A DNA stretch of 64,000 nt from Streptomyces camelliae (GCF_027625935.1 NZ_CP115300.1:496001-560000); one strand, 5' to 3'. Positions 18,190-27,663 are shown, counted from the stretch's first letter. Notes: generated from the letters alone by a model not told the origin. Numbers and translations: made by a program.

Positions 18190-19712
18190 ACGTCCCTCCG
18201 GCGCAGCAGCAGGGTCGCGGCCGCCAGGGCGAGGGCGGTCCAGCCGGCGAGGACGGCGTAGCCGGCCCAGGGCGAGAGGGGGAAGTAGCCGGAGGAGGGC
18301 GTGTAGACACTCAGCACGTGGCTGTAGTGCGGCAGTGTCTGCTGGACGGCGAAGCCCGCCGCCGGGGTGAGGCGGAGCAGCCACTGTGCCGGAGCGGCCG
18401 GCAGCACTCCGCTGACCGCGAGCAGATAGGGAAGCACCGTCGTCACGATGACGGTGGTGATCGCTGTGGCACCGCGCCGCAGAAGGGTGCCGAGCGCCAG
18501 GGCGAGGGCGGCGCTGGTGGCCAGCAGGAGCCCGGTGCCGAGAACAGCGCGCAGTTCCACCGCGCGCGGCACGGTGAAGACCACGAAGTGGCTGGCGTGC
18601 GCGCGCTGCCGTCCGAGCGGGATGCTGACCGCGGCGACGGTCACGCCGACCGCGAAGGCGACGGCCATGACGACGGCGGCCTTGGCGGCCAGGACCCGTT
18701 CGCGTCCTGGTGTCGCGGCGAGAGTGGTGCCGATCAGTCCCCGTCGGTACTCGGCGGTGACGAACTGCACGGCCACGACTGTCAGGACGATCAGCCCGGC
18801 GAACGTACCGACGAGGAAGTTCTCGATGGTGTAAGCGGGGCCGAGCGAGGGGCCGCCGACCACCGGGGCGATGTCTCCGGCACCCGTGACGGAGAAGCCG
18901 CCGCCGATCGGTCTGTAGCCGCCCGAGGTGTGGTCCGCGTAGCTGCCGGAGGTGCCCGCGTCGCCGCCCACCTGCACGCCATGCCAGCCGTCCTGCCGGC
19001 CGTGTTGCCGGCCGCCGCGGGCCCAGGAACCGCCCACCGCCACACGGCCGAACCTCCCGCTGGCGACGGCCGGGCTGGTACCCCCTGGTGAGCCGCTCGT
19101 CTGCACGGCTGCCGGGCAGGCGGTGAAGAGGCCCACCTGCACAGTGGTGGCCAGGCCGGCCAGGCGCACGCTGCCGACCTCGCTCCAGTGCAGGCCGTCC
19201 GTCGAGTCGTAGCCGGTGACTCTCGTTCCGGCGCGGACCAGGCGCAGCCAGCGCGGCGAGGCGGCGGAGGGACGGCCCGGCAGACCAGCCCGGTCGTGGG
19301 TGAAGTCGTTCTGCATCCGTACGCCGTGGGCGCCGGTGACCATCATCGCGGCGTACTGCGAGCCTTGCCCGAGGCTCTGCTTGACGAGGATCCCGGTCTT
19401 GGCCCACGGGGTGAGTCCGGGCGTGGTCCGTCCCGGTTCGCGGGCGAGGACGCCGGTCAGGCCGGTCACGGAGACGGTGATGCTGCCGTCGCCGGTGAGA
19501 GCCTGGTGCACGAAGTAGAAGTTGTCGTTGACCGCCTCGCCGGAGGGGCCGGTCGGCAGTGCGGCGGCGTCCTGCGCGTGCTGGTTCGCGGAGGTCGTTC
19601 CGGCCAGCAGAAACAGTAGGGCAGCCGTGGCCGCGCCGACCGTGCCGAGCACCCAGCCCCGCACAGTACGGAACTTGGTCCACTCCGCGTGCAGGGCCCC
19701 GAGCCGCCTCAT
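18186..19712 (-). CDS. ABC transporter permease with a large lectin-like outer domain
   Basis: 508 aa, about twice the normal ABC-2 permease length. After one membrane helix (about 20-38) comes about 250 residues predicted outside the cell, with KTGILVKQSLGQGSQYAAMM, PRWLRLVRAGTRVTGYDST and DGLHWSEVGSVRL, a pattern of the concanavalin-like DUF1349/laminin-G fold. The remaining helices start at about 295 and include the family loop TAEYRRGLIGTTLAATPGRE. It overlaps both neighbours by ATGA, forming one coupled operon. The outer domain may bind a glycan or the exported ligand, or sense envelope state. Gly-rich, Arg/His-containing linkers flank it. Confidence 0.85.
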   Translation of the reverse strand: MRRLGALHAEWTKFRTVRGWVLGTVGAATAALLFLLAGTTSANQHAQDAAALPTGPSGEAVNDNFYFVHQALTGDGSITVSVTGLTGVLAREPGRTTPGLTPWAKTGILVKQSLGQGSQYAAMMVTGAHGVRMQNDFTHDRAGLPGRPSAASPRWLRLVRAGTRVTGYDSTDGLHWSEVGSVRLAGLATTVQVGLFTACPAAVQTSGSPGGTSPAVASGRFGRVAVGGSWARGGRQHGRQDGWHGVQVGGDAGTSGSYADHTSGGYRPIGGGFSVTGAGDIAPVVGGPSLGPAYTIENFLVGTFAGLIVLTVVAVQFVTAEYRRGLIGTTLAATPGRERVLAAKAAVVMAVAFAVGVTVAAVSIPLGRQRAHASHFVVFTVPRAVELRAVLGTGLLLATSAALALALGTLLRRGATAITTVIVTTVLPYLLAVSGVLPAAPAQWLLRLTPAAGFAVQQTLPHYSHVLSVYTPSSGYFPLSPWAGYAVLAGWTALALAAATLLLRRRDV

Positions 19713-20647
19713 CGCGCGGCCTCCTCGACGCCGGTGCCGCGGTACTGCACGTCGTCGCGGGTGAGCTCCAGGTACGCCTCCTCCAGGCTCGCGCGGTGCG
19801 TGGCCAGTTCCGCGAACGGCACCCCGCCCGCGTTCAGCACGGCCACGATGGCTTCGCCCGTCAGACCGCTGACGCTGAGTGCGTCCGCTCCCGTGCCTCG
19901 GACCACCGCGCCGACGCGGGCCAGCACCTGCGCCGCCGCGACGGGCTCGGAGGTGCGCAGCGTGACGCGGCCCGCGGACAAGCTCGCGAGCAGCTCCCGT
20001 ACACCCGTGTCGGTGACCACACGGCCGCGTCCGACGACGATGAGGTGGTCCGCGACATCCTGCAGCTCGCTCATCAGATGGCTGGACACCAGCACGGTGC
20101 GGCCCTGCGCGGCCAACGAGGTGAGCAGGCCGCGGATCCAGCGGATTCCTTCGGGATCGAGCCCGTTGAACGGCTCGTCCAGCATCAGCGCGGGCGGATC
20201 GCCGAGGAGCGCCGCCGCGATGCCGAGCCGCTGCCGCATCCCCAGCGAGAAGCCGCCCGTCCGGCGCCGTGCCGCCTGGGCGAGCCCCACCTGTTCGAGC
20301 ACCTGGTCCACCCGGCCGGCCGAAAGCCCCTGCGAATGGGCCAGCCACAGCAGGTGGTTGCGGGCGGTCCGGCCGGGTTGCAGCGCGCCGGCGTCCAGCA
20401 GGGAGCCCAGGTGGCGCAGCGGGCTGCCGAGAGTCCGGTACGGCCGTCCGCCGACCAGCGCCCTCCCCTGGTCGGCGGCGTCCAGGCCCAGCACCACCCG
20501 CATGGTGGTGGATTTGCCCGCACCGTTCGGGCCCACGAATCCGGTGACCCGCCCCGGCCGGACGGTAAAGGTCATGCCGTCGAGCGCCTGCGTCGCCCCG
20601 AAGCGTTTACGCAGGCCCTCGGCCTCGATCCCGGGATCGTCCGTCAT
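19709..20647 (-). CDS. ABC transporter ATP-binding protein
   Basis: 312 aa. Walker A GPNGAGKST (about 39-47), signature FSLGMRQRLGIA, Walker B ALMLDEP and the H-loop VLVSSHLMSEL are all present. About 100 further residues follow, as in CcmA/DrrA-type drug-export ATPases. ATG 20647 (MTDDPGIEAEGLRKRFG) is chosen; the upstream Arg/Pro-rich extension is not conserved. It is the first gene of the operon, with its stop overlapping the ATG of the large permease. A divergent kinase/regulator pair starts 154 bp away and probably controls it. Confidence 0.93.
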   Translation of the reverse strand: MTDDPGIEAEGLRKRFGATQALDGMTFTVRPGRVTGFVGPNGAGKSTTMRVVLGLDAADQGRALVGGRPYRTLGSPLRHLGSLLDAGALQPGRTARNHLLWLAHSQGLSAGRVDQVLEQVGLAQAARRRTGGFSLGMRQRLGIAAALLGDPPALMLDEPFNGLDPEGIRWIRGLLTSLAAQGRTVLVSSHLMSELQDVADHLIVVGRGRVVTDTGVRELLASLSAGRVTLRTSEPVAAAQVLARVGAVVRGTGADALSVSGLTGEAIVAVLNAGGVPFAELATHRASLEEAYLELTRDDVQYRGTGVEEAAR

Positions 20648-20672
20648 CCTCGCCGCTCCACCCCTCGCTCGT

Positions 20673-20694
20673 ACCGTTGTGGGGCCACCACGGT
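20673..20694. promoter_or_regulatory. Dyad between the ABC operon and the kinase gene
   Basis: ACCGTTGTGG and CCACCACGGT are inverted 10-mers with one mismatch and a 2-bp centre. The dyad lies 26 bp upstream of the ATPase start codon within the 154-bp divergent gap. It could be a binding site for a regulator or a transcript hairpin. The link to the adjacent response regulator is inference. Confidence 0.4.
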
Positions 20695-20801
20695 GCGCCC
20701 GAGGCCGTAACGCGGGCGGAACGGCCGCTGTCATGCCGCTGTTAGGCCGTGTCGCCTAGCCTGAGGCCGACAGTGCCGACAGTGCGGGAGAAGGGGGACC
20801 G

Positions 20802-22001
20802 ATGGCAGCGGAACTGGGGCTTCCCGTACGTCCGGTGCACCGCCGTGGCATCCGCTGGCGTTTCACCGCCCTGTACGCCGGACTGTTCCTGGCCTCGGCC
20901 GTCACGATGCTGACGGTGGTCGGGCTGGTGGCCGGCGGCAGCTACCGGGCGGCCCCGGCGCCCGACAGCCTGCCCGGCACGCTCCCAGCCGCGGCCCAGG
21001 CGAGGATCGCCAGCCTGGAGCACCAGCTCGCTCAGGCCCACGACCGGCAGGTGGACCAGCTGCTGCTCGGCTCGGCGGCCGGGCTGGTGGTGATGGGGAT
21101 GCTGTCGGTCGGGCTGGGCTGGTACGCCGCCGGACGTGTCCTGCGTCCGCTGCGCGCGATGACCGGGGCCACCCGTCGTATCTCCGCCGACAGCCTGTAT
21201 GAACGCCTCGCCGTCCCCGGCCCGCACGACGAACTCAGGGCCCTCGGCGACACGATCGACGCGTTGCTGGAGCGTCTGGAGCAGGCGTTCGCCGCGCAGC
21301 GGCGCTTCGTTGCCGATGCCTCGCACGAACTGCGCACGCCGTTGGCGACCATGCGGGCCTCGGTGGACGTCGCGCTCGCCAAACCGGGCCCGGTGCCGGA
21401 GCAGACGCGCACCCTGGCGCGCCGCGTCGGGACCGAGCTGGATCAGGTGGACCGGCTGCTGGACGGATTCCTGATGCTGGCCCGCGCCCAGCACGGAGTG
21501 CCGCCCGCGGACAGCGAGAAGGTCGCCCTGGATGTGCTCGCCGCTGATGCCCTCACCGACCGCGCCGCCACGGCCTGCGCGAAGCACCTCGTCGTGGAGA
21601 CCGAAGCCGGCAGCGGGTCCGGTGCGTGGGTGTGTGGCAGCCGGACGCTGTTGCGCAGGATGGCGGACAATCTCATCGACAACGCGGTACGGCACAACCG
21701 GCCCGGCGGCTGGGTCCGCGTCGCCACCAGCGCCGAGGGCACGGACGTGCGGCTGGTGGTGGAGAACGCAGGGCCGTTGCTGACACAGGATGAGGCCGCC
21801 CAGCTGACGCGCCCGTTCCGCCGGCACGGCGCCGAGCGGACCGGCGGCGGCAGCGGCGCGGGGTCGGGCCTCGGCCTCTCCATCGTCGCGGCGGTCGTCG
21901 ACGCGCACGGTGGCACCCTGGACCTGCGGGCCCGTGCCGAGGGCGGCCTGCGGGCCACGGTCACCCTGTCCCGAGCGGCCGGAGCCGAGGCCGCGGCATG
22001 A
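20802..22001 (+). CDS. Two-component sensor histidine kinase
   Basis: 399 aa. Two membrane helices (about 26-47 and 86-108) bracket a short extracellular loop of about 40 residues containing a possible amphipathic segment. A HAMP-like region leads into the H-box ASHELRTPLA (phospho-His about 175), then the N-box DNLIDNAVRHN, and the G-boxes GSGLGLSIV. The small sensor loop is typical of kinases that sense drugs or envelope stress in the membrane. The response regulator start overlaps its stop by 4 nt (ATGA). It is divergent from an ABC export operon, the common BceRS/DrrAB-like arrangement. Confidence 0.93.
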   Translation: MAAELGLPVRPVHRRGIRWRFTALYAGLFLASAVTMLTVVGLVAGGSYRAAPAPDSLPGTLPAAAQARIASLEHQLAQAHDRQVDQLLLGSAAGLVVMGMLSVGLGWYAAGRVLRPLRAMTGATRRISADSLYERLAVPGPHDELRALGDTIDALLERLEQAFAAQRRFVADASHELRTPLATMRASVDVALAKPGPVPEQTRTLARRVGTELDQVDRLLDGFLMLARAQHGVPPADSEKVALDVLAADALTDRAATACAKHLVVETEAGSGSGAWVCGSRTLLRRMADNLIDNAVRHNRPGGWVRVATSAEGTDVRLVVENAGPLLTQDEAAQLTRPFRRHGAERTGGGSGAGSGLGLSIVAAVVDAHGGTLDLRARAEGGLRATVTLSRAAGAEAAA

Positions 22002-22666
22002 GGGTGCTCGTGGTGGAAGACGCCCGGTCGCTCGCGGACGTGCTGGTCGAGGGTCTGCGGGACCAGGGCATGGCGGTGGATGTCGCGTACGACGGCTTGG
22101 AGGCCGCGGCCAAGCTGGACGCCACCGCGTACGAGGCGATCGTCCTGGACCGGGATCTGCCAGGGATGCACGGCGACACGCTGTGCCGGATGTTCACCGA
22201 CCGGGACGACCGCCCCATGGTGCTGATGCTGACCGCTGCGGACGCGCCGGCCGATCGCGTCGGCGGACTGAGTCTGGGCGCCGACGACTACCTGGTCAAG
22301 CCGTTCCACTTCCCCGAACTCGTGCTCCGCCTGCGGTCACTGGTCCGCCGGCGTCCGTACGCCCGCGCCCGCACACTCCGCGCCGCAGGCATCGAACTCG
22401 ACCCTGTGCACCGCACGGCCGTCCGCGACGGGCGTCGTCTCGGCCTCTCGGTCAAGGAGTTCGAGGTCCTGGCTGCCCTGCTGCGGGCCAGCCCGGCTTC
22501 TCTCAGCGCGGAGGCGCTGCTGGAACAGGTGTGGGACGAGAACGCCGACCCGTTCACCAACACCGTCGCCGTGACCATCGGCAGACTCCGCCGCAAGCTC
22601 GGCAGCCCACCGGTGATCACGACGACGCCGACAATCGGCTATCGGATCGCCGATCCGCCGCAGTGA
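21998..22666 (+). CDS. OmpR/PhoB family response regulator
   Basis: 222 aa. The receiver domain has acidic residues VVEDA, a phosphoacceptor Asp about 51 (VLDRDLPGM), Thr in MLTAAD and Lys in LVKPF. The C-terminal winged helix reads LSVKEFEVLAALLRASPAS and NTVAVTIGRLRRKLG, ending TIGYRIAD. The partner kinase lies immediately upstream with overlapping start and stop codons. The likely targets are the divergent ABC genes and its own operon. Confidence 0.94.
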   Translation: MRVLVVEDARSLADVLVEGLRDQGMAVDVAYDGLEAAAKLDATAYEAIVLDRDLPGMHGDTLCRMFTDRDDRPMVLMLTAADAPADRVGGLSLGADDYLVKPFHFPELVLRLRSLVRRRPYARARTLRAAGIELDPVHRTAVRDGRRLGLSVKEFEVLAALLRASPASLSAEALLEQVWDENADPFTNTVAVTIGRLRRKLGSPPVITTTPTIGYRIADPPQ

Positions 22667-22835
22667 TCGGTATCCGGAGCAGGGACGTCATGGTGCATGC
22701 GGGCCCACGGCTGACGAGTTGCTGCTGACCGCAGGTGCATGCGCGGTGCGGATTCGCCGATTCCCGCGATGAGTTGGCGCATCGCGACCGATGCGATAGT
22801 TGACGTCGGCCAGCAGCGTCCGGAGAGGTGCCTGA

Positions 22836-23816
22836 ATGCGCGACACAGCCGACTTCATAGCGGAGACCTACGCACTCGGTGCGGGGCCCTGGACGATCAG
22901 TCCCATCGCACGTGGCGCGTTGGGGCAGATCTGGAAGCTCTCGGGCCACGGCTCCTCATGGGCGATGAAAGAACTCCTCTTCGGCTGCGACGAGGAACAG
23001 GTTCGCCGGGAGGCCGCGTTACGGCAGGCCACGGAGAACCTGGGCATCGCATCACCGCGGCTCATCCCCAATCGCCACGGCGGACATGTCTCGCGCCTCA
23101 CCTCCTCGTCGGGCGAGTCCTACGTCAAGCTCTACGACTGGATCGACGGTACCAAGGCGGATGTGACTGATCCGGACATCCTGGACTGGTTCGGCAGGGC
23201 CATGGCGCTCCTCCACACAGCGGGAGAGGGCGCGAGCGAGATGCCGGACTCCTGGTACGAGCGCTGTCCTCAGGAGGCCGACTGGAAGGACCTGCACCAG
23301 AAGGTTCGTCAGGCCGGCCTGCCGTGGGCGGACGCGCTGGGCCGGTTCATCGATAGGGCCGCGGCAGAGCTGGCGCACTGGGTGACGGCGTCCGACCCCG
23401 GCGATCTCGTCACGTCACATCTCGATCTTCAGCCGCAGAACGTCCTGGTCGGCCCGGACGGCCCGGTCCTCCTCGACTGGGACAACGCCGGGCCCGTCTC
23501 GGCGGAGCGGGAACTCGCCCGCGCCCTGTACATATGGTCGGGCCGCAACCAGGTGAACACCGATGCCGCCCGGCGATTGGCGCGTGCCTATCGTCGCGCC
23601 GGAGGCAAGGCGACCGTCACGGGTCCGCAGTCCTTCTCGATGCTTTTCGCAACGGACCTGAACTACATTCACGTACAGGCCGAGTGCGCCGTCGACCCGG
23701 CCGTGACCGCCGCGCAGCGCGAGTTCGCCGGCGACCAGGTCGTCGCTTCCCTGCGTGGCCTGCCGGATCTGGCGGCGGTCTCCGCACTGATCAGCGCGCT
23801 TCAGGACGTGTGGTGA
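22836..23816 (+). CDS. Aminoglycoside phosphotransferase (APH) family protein
   Basis: 326 aa with a kinase-like fold. The catalytic loop is SHLDLQPQNVL (H-x-D-x4-N, the Brenner motif) and the metal-binding segment is LLDWDNAGP. The N-lobe has an invariant-type Lys in SWAMKELLFG. The enzyme family phosphorylates aminoglycosides, choline, homoserine or other small hydroxyl compounds; the substrate here is not evident, and resistance should not be assumed. It follows the two-component pair on the same strand after 169 bp and has no clear operon partner. Confidence 0.85.
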   Translation: MRDTADFIAETYALGAGPWTISPIARGALGQIWKLSGHGSSWAMKELLFGCDEEQVRREAALRQATENLGIASPRLIPNRHGGHVSRLTSSSGESYVKLYDWIDGTKADVTDPDILDWFGRAMALLHTAGEGASEMPDSWYERCPQEADWKDLHQKVRQAGLPWADALGRFIDRAAAELAHWVTASDPGDLVTSHLDLQPQNVLVGPDGPVLLDWDNAGPVSAERELARALYIWSGRNQVNTDAARRLARAYRRAGGKATVTGPQSFSMLFATDLNYIHVQAECAVDPAVTAAQREFAGDQVVASLRGLPDLAAVSALISALQDVW

Positions 23817-24049
23817 CCCGGTCAGTGACGGTGCAAGGCCTGAACGGGAGTACGATTCCGGCGCTCGGCACAGGAGATCCACTGCGGTCGTAGGGGCGGC
23901 CGCGGCTCCCGGCCGAAGAACCGGAGACAGTCCAAGCGGGGACGGGACCCGCCCCCGCTCATGGAGCGGACACCGGCAGCGGCCGCCACGACGTGGCCGG
24001 TGTGGAGTCCTACGAACTGAGGGAGTCCTTCGCGTCGCTCAACGACCCG

Positions 24050-24995
24050 AGGCTCTCACCCAGCGGCCAGGTCGAGCCCGGCGCCTACGCCGACGCCTGG
24101 ACACACGGAACTCGACAGCTCCTTCATCCACACGCTGACGTTCGACAAGGCCGCCGGATACGTCCTCGCCGCCACCTCGCACGGCGTCTTCCGCCACCCG
24201 CCCACCGGCCCCCGGTCCGCCGCCTGGGCCAAGGTCCTCGCCCCCTGCGCGGGCGTCGGCATCACCGGCGTGAGCTGCGGCACCAGCAGCTGCGCGGACA
24301 TCGCCAACGACATCGCGGAGCAGCCGGACAGCGACGCACCAAGCTCCTGGCGCAGCGGCGCCGCCGTGCAACGGCTTCTACTACTCCAAAAACGCGGGCA
24401 CCACCTGAAGGCGGGCCAGCCCGACCGGCACGATCAACCCGGCCGAGATCGGCAACCCCGGGTTCGCGTAGGCGGCCGACGGCAGCAAGCTGTACGTCTC
24501 GACGGAGCGCTTACGCCCGGCCCACCACCCGGACGACGGCCGGCTGGCGCAACCTCAACGAGTCCGGCACCCTGCGTACCCTCCAGTACGACTCGGTGGG
24601 CGCGGGGAAGATGACCGACGGCAGCGGCGACCAGCTGGACCTGGGCCAGCGCCTCCGGCGACGACTGGACATCGCCGACCTCGCCATTCGACCCGTCCGA
24701 CGCGTCCGGCACGTCGGTCTACGCGGTGTTCAACGGCTTCTCGCGGCACTGGAACGATGGCCCGGGCGCCGGCTACGGCCGCGTCTGGGAGACCACGGAC
24801 GGCGGCGCCACCTGGACGGACCTGAGCGGCAGCGCCCCCGGCCCCTGGCTCTTTCCCGAACGTCCCGTCCAACGCCCTGCTCATCACCAAGGACGGCACC
24901 CTCGCCGGCGGTCTACCTGTCGCCGAGCCCGGACGGCAGCCACGTGTACGTGGCGACGCACGGCCGCGGCATCTGGAAGACGCCGATGCCGTGAC
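24050..24995 (+). pseudogene. Sialidase/BNR-repeat secreted protein remnant
   Basis: Collinear pieces in several frames show a beta-propeller enzyme. ELDSSFIHTLTFDKAAGYVL with AATSHGVFRHP (from about 24111) continues in frame through VLAPCAGVGITGVSCGTSS. FYYSKNAG (about 24380) and AADGSKLYVSTE (about 24475) are in other frames. The last clear piece is YGRVWETTDGGATWTDLSGS (about 24776), a textbook BNR Asp-box. Many frame changes and no signal peptide show decay. The family contains exo-sialidases, xyloglucanases and VPS10-like propellers; the original activity cannot be assigned. Confidence 0.62.
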
Positions 24996-25001
24996 ACGCA
25001 C

Positions 25002-25032
25002 AGGCCCCGGACCGATCAGGACCCGGGGGCCT
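25002..25032. terminator. Hairpin between converging genes
   Basis: AGGCCCCGG (25002-25010) pairs with CCGGGGGCCT (25023-25032, one bulged G) around a 12-nt loop. It lies between the sialidase-like remnant and the serine hydrolase gene that converge here and can serve both strands. Confidence 0.55.
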
Positions 25033-25085
25033 ATGCATCCGCCTCTGGCCGAGCTGAGGCATTACCGACGGTTCCTGAGCTGTCG

Positions 25086-26375
25086 TCAGTGCAGCACTGC
25101 TGCCCAGGGCGTCAGGGAGAGATCCGTTCCGGTCAGCGCCCGCCGGAGCGATGTGGTCGCCGTGCGGGTCGAGGCCGGTGTCGACGAGGGGCACAGGGCC
25201 GTGACGACGTAGTGGTCGAGGGCCTCGTCGATCGGGCTCGGTTCGAAGCCGGTGCCGTCGGAGTTGAGGCGCTCGTACTTCATGAGGTTCCAGCCCGCGG
25301 CGACCTGTCGTCTGCCGTCGGGGCTGGAGAGGGCGATGGTGCCGGCGCCGAAGACCGCGCCGTCGTGGCCCCAGAAGCGGCCGCAGCCGGGCACGTCGAG
25401 GGCGTAGATGCCCAGGCCGTAGACCATGCCGCCCGCGGGGACCGTGGTCAGCATCTGCTTGAGGGCGGCCGGTCCGACGAGCTTCCCGCCCAGCAGGGCG
25501 CGGTAGAACCGGTTGAGGTCGTCGGTGGTGGAGACGACCGCACCGGCCGTGTAGGCCCAGGACATGTCGTAGACGCTGTAGTCACGCGGCGGGTCGATCA
25601 GGCCGTAGAAGTTCTCGTACATGCGGGCGTGCGGGCCCTGGAGGTACGGGCTGCGCGGGTAGGAGGTGTGCTGCAGCCCGGCCCGTGCGATGACGTGGCG
25701 GGTGATGTACGCCTCCGGGTCCTGGCCGGTGACCTTGGCGAGCAGCAGTCCGGCGATCACGTAGTTGGTGTTGGAGTACGACCACTTCTCGCCGGGCTTG
25801 CCGGTGGCGGGTGCGGCCAGTCCGAGCCGGGCCAGTTCCCCGGGCGCGATGGAGCGGAAGCGGTCCTCGTCCAGGCTGGCGGTCGACCCTTGCGCGAGCG
25901 AGGGAAAGGCACCCAGGACGTAGTCGCCGATGCCGCTGGTGTGGTTCAGGAGCATGCGGACGGTGATCTCGTGCCCGCGTTCACCGGGGATCAGATCCGG
26001 CAGGTAGTCGCTGATGGGTGCGTCGAGGCTGATCCGGCCGCGCTCGACCTGCTGGAGCACGGCTACGGCGGTGAAGGTCTTGCTGATGCTGCCGACCCGC
26101 TGCCGCATGCCCGGCCGCACCGGGCGCCCCGTGTCCTTGTCGGCGACCCCGAACGCGCCGGTCCATCGGTCGGAACCGTCGCGTACGGAGGAGTAGATGC
26201 CGTACATGCCCGCGCCGTGCACGGCGGCGAGCGAGCGGCCGAGCGCCGCCCCGTCCAGCACGGTCGGCGCGGTCGGCGCGGTGGTGGGTCTCGTGTCGGC
26301 GGAGGCGGCCGGTGCCGCGACCGTCAGCAGCAGCGCGGTGCTCAAGGCTGTTCCGACTAACCGGGGGATGCGCAA
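25086..26375 (-). CDS. Secreted serine hydrolase, beta-lactamase/DD-peptidase fold
   Basis: 429 aa. A signal peptide (MRIPRLVGTALSTALLLTVA, cleavage near ASA-D) sends it outside the cell. The active-site signatures of the class C beta-lactamase/DD-carboxypeptidase family are present: SISK (Ser about 96, Lys 99), the YSN triad in WSYSNTNYVIAG and a C-terminal HDG in FWGHDGAVFGAG replacing KTG. Such proteins act as D-aminopeptidases, DD-carboxypeptidases or esterases. The HxG box makes a D-alanyl-D-alanine carboxypeptidase-like or esterase role more likely than beta-lactam hydrolysis. It stands alone and its 3' end is followed by a shared hairpin. Confidence 0.9.
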   Translation of the reverse strand: MRIPRLVGTALSTALLLTVAAPAASADTRPTTAPTAPTVLDGAALGRSLAAVHGAGMYGIYSSVRDGSDRWTGAFGVADKDTGRPVRPGMRQRVGSISKTFTAVAVLQQVERGRISLDAPISDYLPDLIPGERGHEITVRMLLNHTSGIGDYVLGAFPSLAQGSTASLDEDRFRSIAPGELARLGLAAPATGKPGEKWSYSNTNYVIAGLLLAKVTGQDPEAYITRHVIARAGLQHTSYPRSPYLQGPHARMYENFYGLIDPPRDYSVYDMSWAYTAGAVVSTTDDLNRFYRALLGGKLVGPAALKQMLTTVPAGGMVYGLGIYALDVPGCGRFWGHDGAVFGAGTIALSSPDGRRQVAAGWNLMKYERLNSDGTGFEPSPIDEALDHYVVTALCPSSTPASTRTATTSLRRALTGTDLSLTPWAAVLH

Positions 26376-26552
26376 GGGATGCCCCTTCCAAGACGACCGA
26401 ACATGACTCGAACATCCTCATGAGTCAGGTAGGGGCCTTACATCCTCCGTACGGATGATCACGACGCAAGGGCTGCGGCCCTGTGCAAGGCATGGAGGTC
26501 GCCATCGGACGGGTGGCGCCACCCGATGATCACGGCGCGTAGGCTCGTGCTC

Positions 26553-27515
26553 ATGGTTGAGCATCGCATGATCGACGTGAACGGCATCCAGCTGCACATC
26601 GCCGAGCAGGGCAGCGGCCCCCTGGTGGTCCTGCTGCACGGCTTCCCCGAGTCCTGGCACTCCTGGCACCAGCAGTTCGGTCCGCTGGCGGAGGCGGGCT
26701 TCCGCGTGGTCGCCCCCGACCAGCGCGGCTACGGACGCAGCGACCACCCCGACGACGTCGGCGCCTACACCATCCTCCACCTGGTCGGCGATGTCGTCGC
26801 GCTCATCCGGGCCCTGGGCGAGGACAAGGCGTTCGTCGTCGGACACGACTGGGGCGCGCCCGTCGCCTGGCACACCGCGCTGCTGCGGCCGGACATGGTC
26901 CTCGGCGTGGCCGGACTGAGCGTGCCGCCGCCCTTCCGGGGCACGCAGCCGCCGCTGGCCACCATGGACAAGCGGTTCGACGGCCGCTTCTACTGGAACT
27001 ACTTCAACCGCCCCGGCGCCGCCGACGCCGAGTTCGCGAAGGACGTGCGCACCACCTTGCGCAAGTTCTTCTACGCCGCCTCCGGTGACGCCGCGACCGA
27101 CGGCGAGATCATGCAGCCGCTGGTCAACCCCGGCCAGGGCTGGCTGGAGACCATGCCCGACCCGGACGTACTGCCCGAGTGGTTCACCGAGGCCGACCTC
27201 GACGCCCTCACCGAGAGCTTCTCCCAGGGTTTCACCGGGCCGCTCAACTGGTACCGCAACCTCGACCGCAACTGGGAACTCACCGCCGCCTGGCACAATG
27301 CCGTCATCACCCGGCCCGCGCTGTACGTCTACGGCGACCGCGACCTCGTCCCCGCCTTCCCCGGCACACCCGAACTCATCGAGAAGCTCCCCCACTTGAT
27401 GCCCAGTCTGTGGCGCGAGCCGGTCAAGCTGGCGGGCTGCGGACACTGGACACAGCAGGAACGCCCGAACGAGGTCAACGCCGCCCTCATCGAATTCCTC
27501 CAGGCCCACTCCTGA
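26553..27515 (+). CDS. Epoxide hydrolase-like alpha/beta hydrolase
   Basis: 320 aa. The oxyanion motif HGFPESWHSW, the nucleophile elbow GHDWGAPVAWH (Asp about 99) and the late HWTQQE segment (base His) identify the soluble epoxide hydrolase subgroup, in which an Asp nucleophile opens epoxides. The cap domain contains Tyr-rich segments (RFYWNYFN, NWYRNLDRNW) that supply the two ring-activating Tyr residues. ATG 26553 (MVEHRMIDVNGIQLHIAEQG) is chosen; an earlier ATG at 26526 adds nine unconserved residues. It is divergent from the serine hydrolase gene. It probably acts in detoxification or secondary metabolism; the substrate is unknown. Confidence 0.9.
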   Translation: MVEHRMIDVNGIQLHIAEQGSGPLVVLLHGFPESWHSWHQQFGPLAEAGFRVVAPDQRGYGRSDHPDDVGAYTILHLVGDVVALIRALGEDKAFVVGHDWGAPVAWHTALLRPDMVLGVAGLSVPPPFRGTQPPLATMDKRFDGRFYWNYFNRPGAADAEFAKDVRTTLRKFFYAASGDAATDGEIMQPLVNPGQGWLETMPDPDVLPEWFTEADLDALTESFSQGFTGPLNWYRNLDRNWELTAAWHNAVITRPALYVYGDRDLVPAFPGTPELIEKLPHLMPSLWREPVKLAGCGHWTQQERPNEVNAALIEFLQAHS

Positions 27516-27663
27516 CGCGCTGTATCGGGCCGTAGCTCCCCGTACTGGTGTCAGCGCGAAGCGATCGCACCGCGTGTACCGCTCGCATCACCGGTATCTC
27601 ACACACCATCACCATCCGGGCTCGCCGAAACAGTGACGCAGCACGCCGGCTCAAGCCGCCGGA

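Noticed and set aside
17398..19683. The long minus-strand frame treated as one 761-aa protein
   Set aside because: The upstream portion is another frame of the large permease; the true small permease starts at ATG 18189 with an ATGA overlap.
22836..23816. Calling this gene an aminoglycoside resistance enzyme
   Set aside because: Only the general APH kinase fold is visible; there are no substrate-specific features or resistance context.
25086..26375. Calling the serine hydrolase a beta-lactamase
   Set aside because: The third motif is HDG rather than KTG/KSG, which better fits DD-peptidase or esterase relatives.
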